Below, one piece after another: positions 48,229-55,888 of a stretch of DNA of 60,180 nucleotides. The stretch's first letter is position 1. Each line of letters begins with the position of its first letter. The DNA is from an uncultured Pseudomonadota bacterium. Its GTDB lineage: Bacteria > Pseudomonadota > Gammaproteobacteria > Steroidobacterales > Steroidobacteraceae. The stretch covers positions 1 to 60,180 of the forward strand of contig CAIMCI010000007.1 in assembly GCA_903839465.1 (NCBI GenBank), read 5' to 3'. A model generated the notes under the pieces. That model worked only from the letters and a program-made list of their open reading frames with translations, had not been told where the DNA came from and searched no databases. A program made the position numbers and the translations under genes.

Positions 48229-49194
48229 GTGGACACCGTGCGCATAGACCGCCGCTGGCTGCCGCTCAACGCCCTGCGGGCGTTCGAAGCGGTCGCCAAG
48301 CACGGCAGCTTTACCGCGGCGGCCAATGCACTGCTGATCTCGCAAAGCGCGCTGTCGCGCCACGTCATTTCACTCGAGAAACTCGTCGGAACGCCGCTCT
48401 TCGAACGGCGACCCCATGCGCTCGCCCTGACCAAGGCGGGTGAGCACCTGCTGCCGGCCGTGACGAAGTCGCTCGACCGGCTGGAGTACGCGCTCGATGA
48501 CATCCGTCATGACGGGGCGCCGACGCTGCGTACCCTGCGGGTGCAGATGCCGCCCAGCTTCGCCATGCACGTCGCCGTCCCGATACTGCGCGAATTCCGC
48601 CGCGCCAATCCCGAGGTCGACATCGACCTGGTCAGCCCGTACGACGTCGGCCCGGCCCAGACCGACACCGATGTGGCCGTCGTCTACTCGCGCCCGACGG
48701 TGACGAATCTCGTCTCCGACCTACTCTGGCCGGAACACCTCGGCATCCTCTGCCATCCCGACCTCGCCGCGCGCCACGCCGGCAAGGATCTGGGCGAATT
48801 CGTGCAGGCGAACGAACTGATCCACGTCCGCCTCGCCAACCTGCCGCGTCACCACCTGTGGACGCAGTTCGCCCTGCAGTCCAATCTCGGGATGGCGGCC
48901 GTCGAGCGGGGCCTCGTGTTCGACACGGCCCTCCTCGCCGTCCAGTACGCCCGCAGCGGCGAGGGCCTGGCCCTGGTCGACCTGAACCTGTTTGCCGACG
49001 ATGTGGCCGCCGGACGGCTGGTCCAGCCGTTCCGGCAACGCCTCGACGGCGGATTCGGTTACTACCTGACCATCCACCCGGAGGCGCTGAGCGACACCGC
49101 CGTGGCCCTGTTCCGGACCTGGCTCATCAGCCGCTTCGGGCCGCCGCAGGCCAGTGACGAACCCGTTGTGCGCCTGGCCGTGTCGAACGACTGA
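48229..49194 (+). CDS. LysR-family regulator, GcvA-like
   Basis: A GTG with AGGAG seven bases upstream gives 321 residues. The N-terminal winged helix (LPLNALRAFEAVAKHGSFTAAANALLISQSALSRHVISLEKLVGTPLF) is followed by a substrate-binding domain (VQMPPSFAMHVAVPILREF onwards) of the GcvA type. GcvA activates glycine cleavage genes in response to glycine. The gene stands directly before an MttB gene in the same direction (52-base gap), so it may control glycine/betaine catabolism locally and be transcribed with it. The ligand is unknown. Confidence 0.85.
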   Translation: MDTVRIDRRWLPLNALRAFEAVAKHGSFTAAANALLISQSALSRHVISLEKLVGTPLFERRPHALALTKAGEHLLPAVTKSLDRLEYALDDIRHDGAPTLRTLRVQMPPSFAMHVAVPILREFRRANPEVDIDLVSPYDVGPAQTDTDVAVVYSRPTVTNLVSDLLWPEHLGILCHPDLAARHAGKDLGEFVQANELIHVRLANLPRHHLWTQFALQSNLGMAAVERGLVFDTALLAVQYARSGEGLALVDLNLFADDVAAGRLVQPFRQRLDGGFGYYLTIHPEALSDTAVALFRTWLISRFGPPQASDEPVVRLAVSND

Positions 49195-49246
49195 CACCCC
49201 GCATCCCCCGCCTTCCTGAACACCGCCGATTGCCTGGAGACTGTCC

Positions 49247-50806
49247 ATGACCGAGAGCTCTGACACCACGATGCGCCGCGCGCCGCGCCGCCGGCCTGCC
49301 GCTCCTGCACCCGCGGAACCGGTTCCCGAGCGTTCCCGCGCCTACCGCCAGCTGGAGTGCCCGTTCGAACCGCTGAAGGTCTTCTCGGACGACCAGATCG
49401 CCTCGATTCACGAGGCCGCCCTCGGCCTCATGGAAAACACGGGCTGGAAGGTGCTGTCCGAGCGCGCGCTGCGCAAGTACGAGGAGGCGGGCGCCGACGT
49501 CGACCACGCCTCGCAGATGGTGAAGCTCGACCGCGGTCTCATCGCCAAGGCTCTCGCGACCGTCCCGCACGCGTTTGACGTCCATGCCCTCGATCCGTCC
49601 CGCTCCATCCACATGGGCGGGAGGCACGTGTCGTTTGCGCCGACCTCCGGTCCGCCCAACATCATGGACCTGGAACGCGGCCGCCGGGCCGGCACGTTCG
49701 ACGATTTCTCGAACATGATGAAGCTCTGCCAGATGTACGACGTGATCCACGTCCTGGGCGGAGCCACGGAGCCGCAGGACATCCCCATCAACGTGCGCCA
49801 TCTGGACGTGACGCGTGCGCAGCTACTCCTGACCGACAAGATCCCGTTCATGTTCTCGCGGGGACCGGACCAGGTCCGCGACAATTTCGAGCTCATCCGC
49901 CTGGCGCATGGCGTGTCGCCCGACGACTTCAAGAAGCGGGTGTACGTCTATTCGATCATCAACACGAACTCGCCGCTGCAGCTCGATACGCCGATGGCCG
50001 AGGGAATCATGGACTTCGCGCTGGCCGGGCAGCCGACGGTGATCACGCCCTTCACGCTGGCCGGCGCGATGGCGCCCGTTACGATCGCAGGTGCTCTGAC
50101 CCTGGCCCACGCGGAGGCGCTCGCCGGCATCACGCTCGGCCAGATGACCAACCCCGGGGCGCCGATGATGTACGGCAGTTTCACCTCGAACGTCGACATG
50201 AAGTCCGGATCCCCGGCCTTTGGCACGCCCGAGTACACGAAGGCCCAGTTCGGCGCCGGCCAGCTCGCCCGCTACATCAAGATGCCGTGGCGCAGCTCCA
50301 ATGCGACGGCCTCGAACGTGCCGGACGCACAGGCCGCCTACGAGTCACAGATGAGCCTGTGGGGCGCGCTGCTCGGCCATTGCAACTTCATGCTGCACGC
50401 GGCCGGCTGGCTCGAGAGCGGTCTTTCGACCTCCTACGAGAAGTTCATCCTCGACATCGAGATGCTGCAGATGTTCGCCGAAGTGTTCCAGCCCGTCACT
50501 GCGACGACCGATGACCTTGGCATGAGCGCCGTCGCCGAAGTCGGACCTGGCGGCCATTTTTTCGGCTGCGCGCATACCATGGCCCGGTACCGGACCGCGT
50601 TCTACACGCCGCTCGTGTCGGACTGGCGCAACTTTGGCCAATGGACCGACGACGGCTCGAAGACGGCAACCCAGCGCGCCAATACCGTCTGGAAGGAGGC
50701 ACTGCGCAACTACGAGCAGCCCAAGCGCGATCCGGCCATCGTCGAAGCGCTGAACGACTACGTTGCTCGCCGCAAGGCGGAGGGTGGCGCGCCGCCGATG
50801 ACCTGA
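49247..50806 (+). CDS. MttB-family (COG5598) amine:corrinoid methyltransferase without pyrrolysine, copy 2
   Basis: The 519-residue protein again has a basic, Pro/Ala-rich N-terminal tail (residues 1-35) and then the MttB barrel: HEAALGLMENTGWKVLSERAL, GGATEPQDIPINVRHLDVTRA, INTNSPLQLDTPMAEGIMD, FTLAGAMAPVTIAGALTLAHA and LHAAGWLESGLSTSYEKFILD. No internal stop codon is read. It is clearly a paralogue of the protein at 36295 but diverged, so it probably uses another methylamine. It is followed at 49 bases by a DMGDH-like gene and preceded by a LysR gene. No second corrinoid protein is present, so both copies should share the one at 45039-45743. Confidence 0.82.
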   Translation: MTESSDTTMRRAPRRRPAAPAPAEPVPERSRAYRQLECPFEPLKVFSDDQIASIHEAALGLMENTGWKVLSERALRKYEEAGADVDHASQMVKLDRGLIAKALATVPHAFDVHALDPSRSIHMGGRHVSFAPTSGPPNIMDLERGRRAGTFDDFSNMMKLCQMYDVIHVLGGATEPQDIPINVRHLDVTRAQLLLTDKIPFMFSRGPDQVRDNFELIRLAHGVSPDDFKKRVYVYSIINTNSPLQLDTPMAEGIMDFALAGQPTVITPFTLAGAMAPVTIAGALTLAHAEALAGITLGQMTNPGAPMMYGSFTSNVDMKSGSPAFGTPEYTKAQFGAGQLARYIKMPWRSSNATASNVPDAQAAYESQMSLWGALLGHCNFMLHAAGWLESGLSTSYEKFILDIEMLQMFAEVFQPVTATTDDLGMSAVAEVGPGGHFFGCAHTMARYRTAFYTPLVSDWRNFGQWTDDGSKTATQRANTVWKEALRNYEQPKRDPAIVEALNDYVARRKAEGGAPPMT

Positions 50807-50854
50807 AGCCGGGCGAACGGCGCGAACACTATTCGAGTACGGACCGGGAGCACG

Positions 50855-53266
50855 ATGATGCGGACGCAGACCAGGGTGGCGGTCATTGGTGGTGGCGTGG
50901 TCGGAGCCAGCGTGCTCTACCACCTGACCAAGGCCGGCTGGAAGGACGTGATGCTGATCGAACGTGCGGAGCTGACCTCCGGCTCGACCTGGCACGCGGC
51001 CGGTGGCATGCACACGGTCAACGGCGACCCGAACGTCGCCAAGCTCCAGCAGTACACCATCAATCTCTACAAGGAGATCGAGCAGATCTCCGGCCAGAGC
51101 TGCGGCGTGCACATTACCGGTGGCCTGATGCTGGCCGGCACCAAGGAGCGGCTCGACTGGCTGAAGATGGCGAAGGCGCGCGGCCGCTACCTCGGCATGG
51201 ACCTGGAACTCATCTCCGTCGATGAGGCGGCGAAACTCTTCCCGCTGATGGACAAGAAGCACTTCGTCGGCGCGATGTACGACCCTATCGAGGGCCATGT
51301 CGACCCGTATGGCGTGACGCATGCCTACGCCAAGTCGGCGCAGATCGGCGGGGCCGAAATCGTCCGCCAGACGCGGGTGGTGGACCTGCGGCAGCGGCCG
51401 GACTCGACCTGGGACGTGATTACCACGCACGGCAATGTCCATGCCGAGCATGTCGTCAATGCCGGTGGCCTCTGGGCGCGCGAAGTCGGACGCATGGTCG
51501 GGATCGAGCTGCCGATCCTCGCGATGGAGCACCAGTACCTGATCACGGAGGACATGCCGGAACTCGTGGGCCTGAAGGAGCAGCTGCACTGCATAGACTT
51601 CGAGGGCGAGATTTACACCCGCCAGGAGCGCGGCGGCATGCTGATGGGGACCTATGAGCGCGCGGGCGTCCCCTGGTCCGAGCGCGAAACGCCGTGGGAC
51701 TTCGGCCAGGATCTCCTGCCGAACGACCTCGAGCGGATCGCACCGAGCCTCGAAGTCGGCTTCGAGCATTTCCCTGCCTTTGCGAAGGCGGGGATCAAGA
51801 AGGTCGTCAACGGGCCGTTTACGTTCGCACCGGATGGCAACCCGCTGATCGGTCCGGTTCGTGGGCTGCGCAATTACTGGGTGGCCTGTGGCGTCATGGC
51901 CGGCTTCAGCCAGGGTGGAGGCGTCGGGTTGTCGCTTGCCAACTGGATGGTCGAGGGCGATCCCGGCGCGGACATCTGGGGCATGGATGTCGCCCGCTAC
52001 GGTGACTGGACTACGCTCGCCTACACGAACGCCAAGGTCCGCGAGAATTACTCGCGGCGCTTCAGGATCCGGTTTCCGAACGAGGAGCTGCCCGCGGCCC
52101 GTCCGCTGCGCACGACCCCGATCTACGAGCGGCTGGAAGCTCAGAATGCGGTGTTCGGCGACTACTGTGCGCTTGAGCATCCGCTGTGGTTTGCGCCCAA
52201 GGGAACGCCGCCGGTCGAGGAAATCACCTTCCGGCGCTCGAACGCGCACCCGCACGTGGCCGCCGAGTGCCATGCCGTCGCCACGGGCGTCGGGCTGCTC
52301 GAAACGTCGAACTACGGAAAATTCGACATTACTGGCGCGGGCGCCGCCGCCTGGCTCAATCGCGTCATGGCGAACAAGGTTCCGGAGGTCGGTCGCATCA
52401 CGCTCGCGCCCATGCTGAACGAGCGGGGTCGCCTGATCGGCGATTTCACGATGTGCCGCGTGGCGACGGACCGGATCTTTCTCGTCGGCACCTACGCGGC
52501 GGAGGAGTACTACCGACGCTGGTTCGAACACACGGCGCCGCCTGCCGATGTCCATGTCCGGCCGTGCGCGATGGAGTACACCGGACTGTCCATCGCCGGC
52601 CCCCGTTGCCGTGAATTGTTGCAGAAGCTCGTCCGCGACGATCTGACCACCGGCGCCTTTCCGTTCCTGTCGTTCCGGCGGATGGAGATCGGCATGGTGC
52701 CGGCGCTCGTCGGGCGCATTTCATTCACCGGCGAACTGGGTTACGAGTTCTGGGTGACCACCGATTACCAGCGCGCGCTGTACGACCTCCTCTTGCAGGA
52801 GGGCGCGCCGTTCGGGATACGGCCCTTTGGCGGCAGGGCACTGAACTCGATGCGCCTTGAAAAGAGCTTTGGCAACTGGGCGCGGGAGTTCCGGCCCATA
52901 TACGGGGCCTTTGAGGCGGGCCTCGGGCGGTTTATCGACTTCAAGCGCGCCGACTTCATCGGCCGCGACGCGGCGCTGGCCGAAAAGGCTAATGGAGGCG
53001 AGCGGCGTCTGGTCGCGCTCAAGGTGGACGCCGCCGACGCGGACGCCATCGGCGACGAGCCCATTTGGCACGGTGAGAAGGTCGTCGGCTGGGTCACGTC
53101 CGGCGGCTACGGACACCGCGTCGGGCACTCCATCGCGCTCGGGTACGTGGACAGGGAATACGCCGAGGCCGACGACTTCGCGGTCGAACTGATCGGCGAA
53201 TTGCGGCAGGCAACGCGCCTCGTCGAGCCGGCGTATGATCCCAAGGGCGCGAAAATGCGCATCTGA
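50855..53266 (+). CDS. DMGDH-like FAD oxidoreductase fused to GcvT domain, copy 1
   Basis: The 803-residue fusion has an N-terminal DAO-type FAD domain (VAVIGGGVVGASVLYHL; LTSGSTWHAAGG with His47 at the covalent-FAD position of DMGDH) and, from about residue 430, a GcvT-like folate domain (VGLLETSNYGKFDITGAGA, ELGYEFWV, ARGEPIWHGEKVVGWVTSGG-type end). Such fusions oxidise an N-methyl group and pass the C1 unit to THF as methylene-THF. GGGAG precedes the ATG. It sits between an MttB gene and a DAO-family oxidase. It differs considerably from the copy at 55889, so dimethylglycine is not certain as substrate; another secondary or tertiary methylamine is possible. Confidence 0.82.
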   Translation: MMRTQTRVAVIGGGVVGASVLYHLTKAGWKDVMLIERAELTSGSTWHAAGGMHTVNGDPNVAKLQQYTINLYKEIEQISGQSCGVHITGGLMLAGTKERLDWLKMAKARGRYLGMDLELISVDEAAKLFPLMDKKHFVGAMYDPIEGHVDPYGVTHAYAKSAQIGGAEIVRQTRVVDLRQRPDSTWDVITTHGNVHAEHVVNAGGLWAREVGRMVGIELPILAMEHQYLITEDMPELVGLKEQLHCIDFEGEIYTRQERGGMLMGTYERAGVPWSERETPWDFGQDLLPNDLERIAPSLEVGFEHFPAFAKAGIKKVVNGPFTFAPDGNPLIGPVRGLRNYWVACGVMAGFSQGGGVGLSLANWMVEGDPGADIWGMDVARYGDWTTLAYTNAKVRENYSRRFRIRFPNEELPAARPLRTTPIYERLEAQNAVFGDYCALEHPLWFAPKGTPPVEEITFRRSNAHPHVAAECHAVATGVGLLETSNYGKFDITGAGAAAWLNRVMANKVPEVGRITLAPMLNERGRLIGDFTMCRVATDRIFLVGTYAAEEYYRRWFEHTAPPADVHVRPCAMEYTGLSIAGPRCRELLQKLVRDDLTTGAFPFLSFRRMEIGMVPALVGRISFTGELGYEFWVTTDYQRALYDLLLQEGAPFGIRPFGGRALNSMRLEKSFGNWAREFRPIYGAFEAGLGRFIDFKRADFIGRDAALAEKANGGERRLVALKVDAADADAIGDEPIWHGEKVVGWVTSGGYGHRVGHSIALGYVDREYAEADDFAVELIGELRQATRLVEPAYDPKGAKMRI

Positions 53267-53277
53267 GCGGGGTTGCC

Positions 53278-54552
53278 GTGCCGTTGAAGGGTTCGTACTG
53301 GCTGGAGGACTCGGCGCTGCCAAGTGGAACGACCGAGGCGCTGCCCGACGCCGTCGACGTGCTTGTCGTCGGCGCCGGCTATACGGGCCTGAGCGCCGCG
53401 CGCGAGACGTCCCTCGGCGGATTGAGCACGCTCGTGTGCGATCGCGGACTGGTCGGCAGCGGCTGCTCGGGCCTGAACGGCGGACAGGTGGCCTATTCGT
53501 TCAAGCCCTCGCTGGACGAGTTGTCGGCCCGGCACGGGGCGGATCTCGGATTTCGCGTCGCCGAGGAGGCCCGTCATGCGCTCGTCAATCTGCGACGGCT
53601 TGCCGAGTCCGAGGGCCTCGACTGCGACTGGCAACCGCGGGGCAGCTTCTATGGCGCGCACTCCGCGCGACATTTCGCGCAGATTGTCCGCGACGCCGAA
53701 ACGCAGCCGAAGGGCCTCGAGCAGCGCATAACGATAGTCCCGCGGGCGGACCTTCGTGGAGAGGTCGACTCCGACCTGTACCAGGGCGGCGCCGTGTTCC
53801 ACGATGACGCCTCCGTACAGCCGGCGAAACTGCTGAACGCCGTGTACCGTCGCGCGGCCGAGGCTGGCGCAACGATCATCGGGAACTGCGCCGTCACCGC
53901 CATCGAGCGGTCGTCGGGCGGCTTCCGGGTCGCAACGGCACGCGGCACGGTTCGGGCGACCAAGGTTCTGGTCGCGACCAACGGGTATACGACCTCGTTG
54001 ACGCCCTGGCATCGGCGGCGGGTCATTCCCATCGGCAGCTATCAGATCGCGACCGAGTCCCTGGGTGCCGAGCGCGTGCGGACCCTGATCCCCAACCTGC
54101 GCAATGTCGGGGACACCCGCCGCGTCATCGTCTACCTCCGCCCGTCGCCGGATGGAACGCGGATTCTGTTTGGCGGCAGGGCGGCGCTGTACGAGTCCGA
54201 TGCGGCCCGCTGCGTGCCGCGCCTCGAATCGATGCTGACCGAGGTCTTCCCGTCGCTGGCCGGCGTATCCGCCACCCATGCATGGATGGGATTCATCGCC
54301 TACACGTTCGACGCGATGCCGCACCTCGGCGAACACGACGGCCTGTTCTACTGCCTGGGTTACTGCGGCCAGGGCGTGCCGACGGCGACCTACTTCGGGA
54401 TGCGCATCGGTCAGCAGATGGCGGGACGGCCCGAAGGCCGGACGGCGCTCGACGGCCTGTCGTTCAGCACGAGGCCGCTCTACTACGGCAACCCGTGGTT
54501 TCTCGCGCCGTCGATCTTCTCCTACCGGCTGCTCGACCGGCTCGGCTACTGA
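53278..54552 (+). CDS. DAO-family FAD oxidase, PuuB/OrdL-like
   Basis: A GTG start 11 bases after the DMGDH-like gene gives 424 residues. It has the DAO features: VDVLVVGAGYTGLSAA for FAD, LVGSGCSGLNGGQV after the first beta-strand group, WQPRGSFYGAHS and the C-terminal LFYCLGYCGQGVPTATYFG. The start SYWLEDSALP resembles gamma-glutamylputrescine oxidase (PuuB) and related amine oxidases. It lacks a GcvT domain. Substrate candidates are sarcosine-like or gamma-glutamyl amines. It ends in a 7-base convergent overlap with the regulator gene. Confidence 0.75.
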   Translation: MPLKGSYWLEDSALPSGTTEALPDAVDVLVVGAGYTGLSAARETSLGGLSTLVCDRGLVGSGCSGLNGGQVAYSFKPSLDELSARHGADLGFRVAEEARHALVNLRRLAESEGLDCDWQPRGSFYGAHSARHFAQIVRDAETQPKGLEQRITIVPRADLRGEVDSDLYQGGAVFHDDASVQPAKLLNAVYRRAAEAGATIIGNCAVTAIERSSGGFRVATARGTVRATKVLVATNGYTTSLTPWHRRRVIPIGSYQIATESLGAERVRTLIPNLRNVGDTRRVIVYLRPSPDGTRILFGGRAALYESDAARCVPRLESMLTEVFPSLAGVSATHAWMGFIAYTFDAMPHLGEHDGLFYCLGYCGQGVPTATYFGMRIGQQMAGRPEGRTALDGLSFSTRPLYYGNPWFLAPSIFSYRLLDRLGY

Positions 54553-55550
54553 CCCTGGCGAAGGTCCGGCAGCTTCGTCGACCGCTCGGCGCTGGGCGGA
54601 TGGCCGAACTGCTTGCGGTAGCACTTGGAGAAATGGGGCGGCGACTGAAAGCCGCACGCGGTCGTGATATCCATGATCGGCATCGAGGTCTGCAGCAGCA
54701 ATTCGCGGGCCCGGCGCAGTCGCATCTCGAGGTAATAGCGCTTCGGGACGCAGTTCAGGTGGCGGCGAAACAGGCGTTCGATCTGCCGCCGCGACAGGGC
54801 CGTGGCCGTCGCGATTTCGTCGAGCGACAGCGGCCGCTCGATGTTCTTTTCCATCAGTTCCGCCACCTTGATCAGCCCCTTGTGCGAAAGGCCGACCTGG
54901 GCACGCAGCGGAATGTACTGGCGATCCTGATCGTTGCGGACGCGTTCGACGATGAACTGCTCCGAGACGAGCTGGGAAATGCGTGGCCCGAGCTTGCTGC
55001 GGATCAGGTTCAGCATCAGGTCGAGGGGGGCCACGCCGCCGGAGCAGGTGAACCGGTCCCGGTCGATCGTGAAGAGCTGGTCGGAAATCAGTACCCGTGG
55101 AAACTCCTCGCGCAGCGCGGAAAGGTTTTCCCAGTGAATCGTCGCCCGGTACTGGTCGAGCAGGCCCGCTCTCGCCAGCGCGTAGCCGCCCGTGCACAGC
55201 GCGCCGAGCGGCACCCGCTGGTCGGCGAGGCGCCTCAACAGGGAGAACAGCGCCGGGGAGACCGCATCCTTGACGTTGATGCCGCCGCAGACGAACAGGA
55301 TGTCCACCCGTCCCAGCTGGTCGAGGCCGACCGTGGGCGACAACGCCTGCCCGCTCGAGGACGTGACCGTCTGCCCGTCGAGGCTGATGATCGGCCACTC
55401 GTAGATCGTCTGGCCCGACAGGCTGTTCGCCATCCGCAGCGGCTCGAGGGCGTTGGCGAGCGCGATGAGCGAATAGTTCGGCAGCGTCAGAAAGCCGTAC
55501 CGAGAGCGGCGCACGACCGCGGCCGACTTGGAGGACGAGGATTCCGGCAT
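54546..55550 (-). CDS. GlxA-family AraC regulator, GbdR/CdhR-like
   Basis: The 334-residue protein combines a DJ-1/PfpI-like amidotransferase fold (residues about 12-195: RYGFLTLPNYSLIALANALEPLRMAN, LFVCGGIN, GALCTGGYALARAGLL) with a C-terminal AraC helix-turn-helix pair (ERPLSLDEIATATALSRRQIERLFRRHL and DITTACGFQSPPHFSKCYRKQFG). In Pseudomonas, GbdR, SouR and CdhR of this type respond to betaine and dimethylglycine, sarcosine, and carnitine. It is divergent from the DMGDH/sox operon, whose promoter carries a two-half-site pattern suited to an AraC-type activator. Which amine it senses cannot be read from sequence. Confidence 0.85.
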   Translation of the reverse strand: MPESSSSKSAAVVRRSRYGFLTLPNYSLIALANALEPLRMANSLSGQTIYEWPIISLDGQTVTSSSGQALSPTVGLDQLGRVDILFVCGGINVKDAVSPALFSLLRRLADQRVPLGALCTGGYALARAGLLDQYRATIHWENLSALREEFPRVLISDQLFTIDRDRFTCSGGVAPLDLMLNLIRSKLGPRISQLVSEQFIVERVRNDQDRQYIPLRAQVGLSHKGLIKVAELMEKNIERPLSLDEIATATALSRRQIERLFRRHLNCVPKRYYLEMRLRRARELLLQTSMPIMDITTACGFQSPPHFSKCYRKQFGHPPSAERSTKLPDLRQGQ

Positions 55551-55620
55551 AGACTCTCCGCGGTGCGTCGGTCGGCCCCGGCGGGACGGCCGGCGGGATG
55601 GAATTCCAGGGGCGGCAGTT

Positions 55621-55648
55621 GCCAGATTACGACATCTTGTTGTCGCGT
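55621..55648. promoter_or_regulatory. Weak second half-site pair in the GlxA/DMGDH intergenic region
   Basis: GTCGCGT at 55642-55648 has a poor partner (GCCAGAT) 21 bases upstream. It overlaps the inverted repeat CGACA-N6-TGTCG (55630-55645) and is followed by the 12-base palindrome GCGATCGATCGC (55659-55670). It may serve the regulator gene itself. No TACACT follows at the expected distance. Confidence 0.3.
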
Positions 55649-55765
55649 TTCAAATATTGCGATCGATCGCCGGGGCATTGAGCGACGCTAAGCCCGTGAT
55701 TTCGCGCATTCCGGGCCCGGTATCGGGGTCCCGGGTGGCTGGCACCGGGTTCGTGGCGCAGTGCC

Positions 55766-55827
55766 GTCGTTGGAAAGCATCTCATTGTCGCAATTGGACC
55801 CGTGCAGGCATCTCCGCTGGTTACACT
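55766..55827 (+). promoter_or_regulatory. Activator-type promoter of the DMGDH/sox operon: GTCGC half-sites 21 bp apart and TACACT
   Basis: GTCGTTG (55766-55772) and GTCGCAA (55787-55793) are 21 bases apart, with ATTGTCGCA identical to the purU site. A TACACT follows after 28 bases (55822-55827), exactly as before purU, and the ATG of the DMGDH gene is 61 bases beyond it (65 for purU). The rest of the 338-base gap contains no gene. Confidence 0.6.
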
Positions 55828-55888
55828 GGGACGATAGCCGGCGACCGCGCAAGCCGCTGGGCCCCCATCTGGTACGGAGAGCTCCTTA

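Noticed and set aside
36295-50806. Pyrrolysine-encoding amber codon in the MttB genes
   Set aside because: Both frames are open from start to stop without internal TAG, and the window has no pyl genes. They belong to the non-pyrrolysine branch.
50345-52555. Minus-strand open frame of 736 codons opposite the MttB and DMGDH-like genes
   Set aside because: It has no motif, is Arg/Asp/His-rich and lies antisense to genes with full domain evidence. The same holds for the 763-codon frame at 53107-55398.
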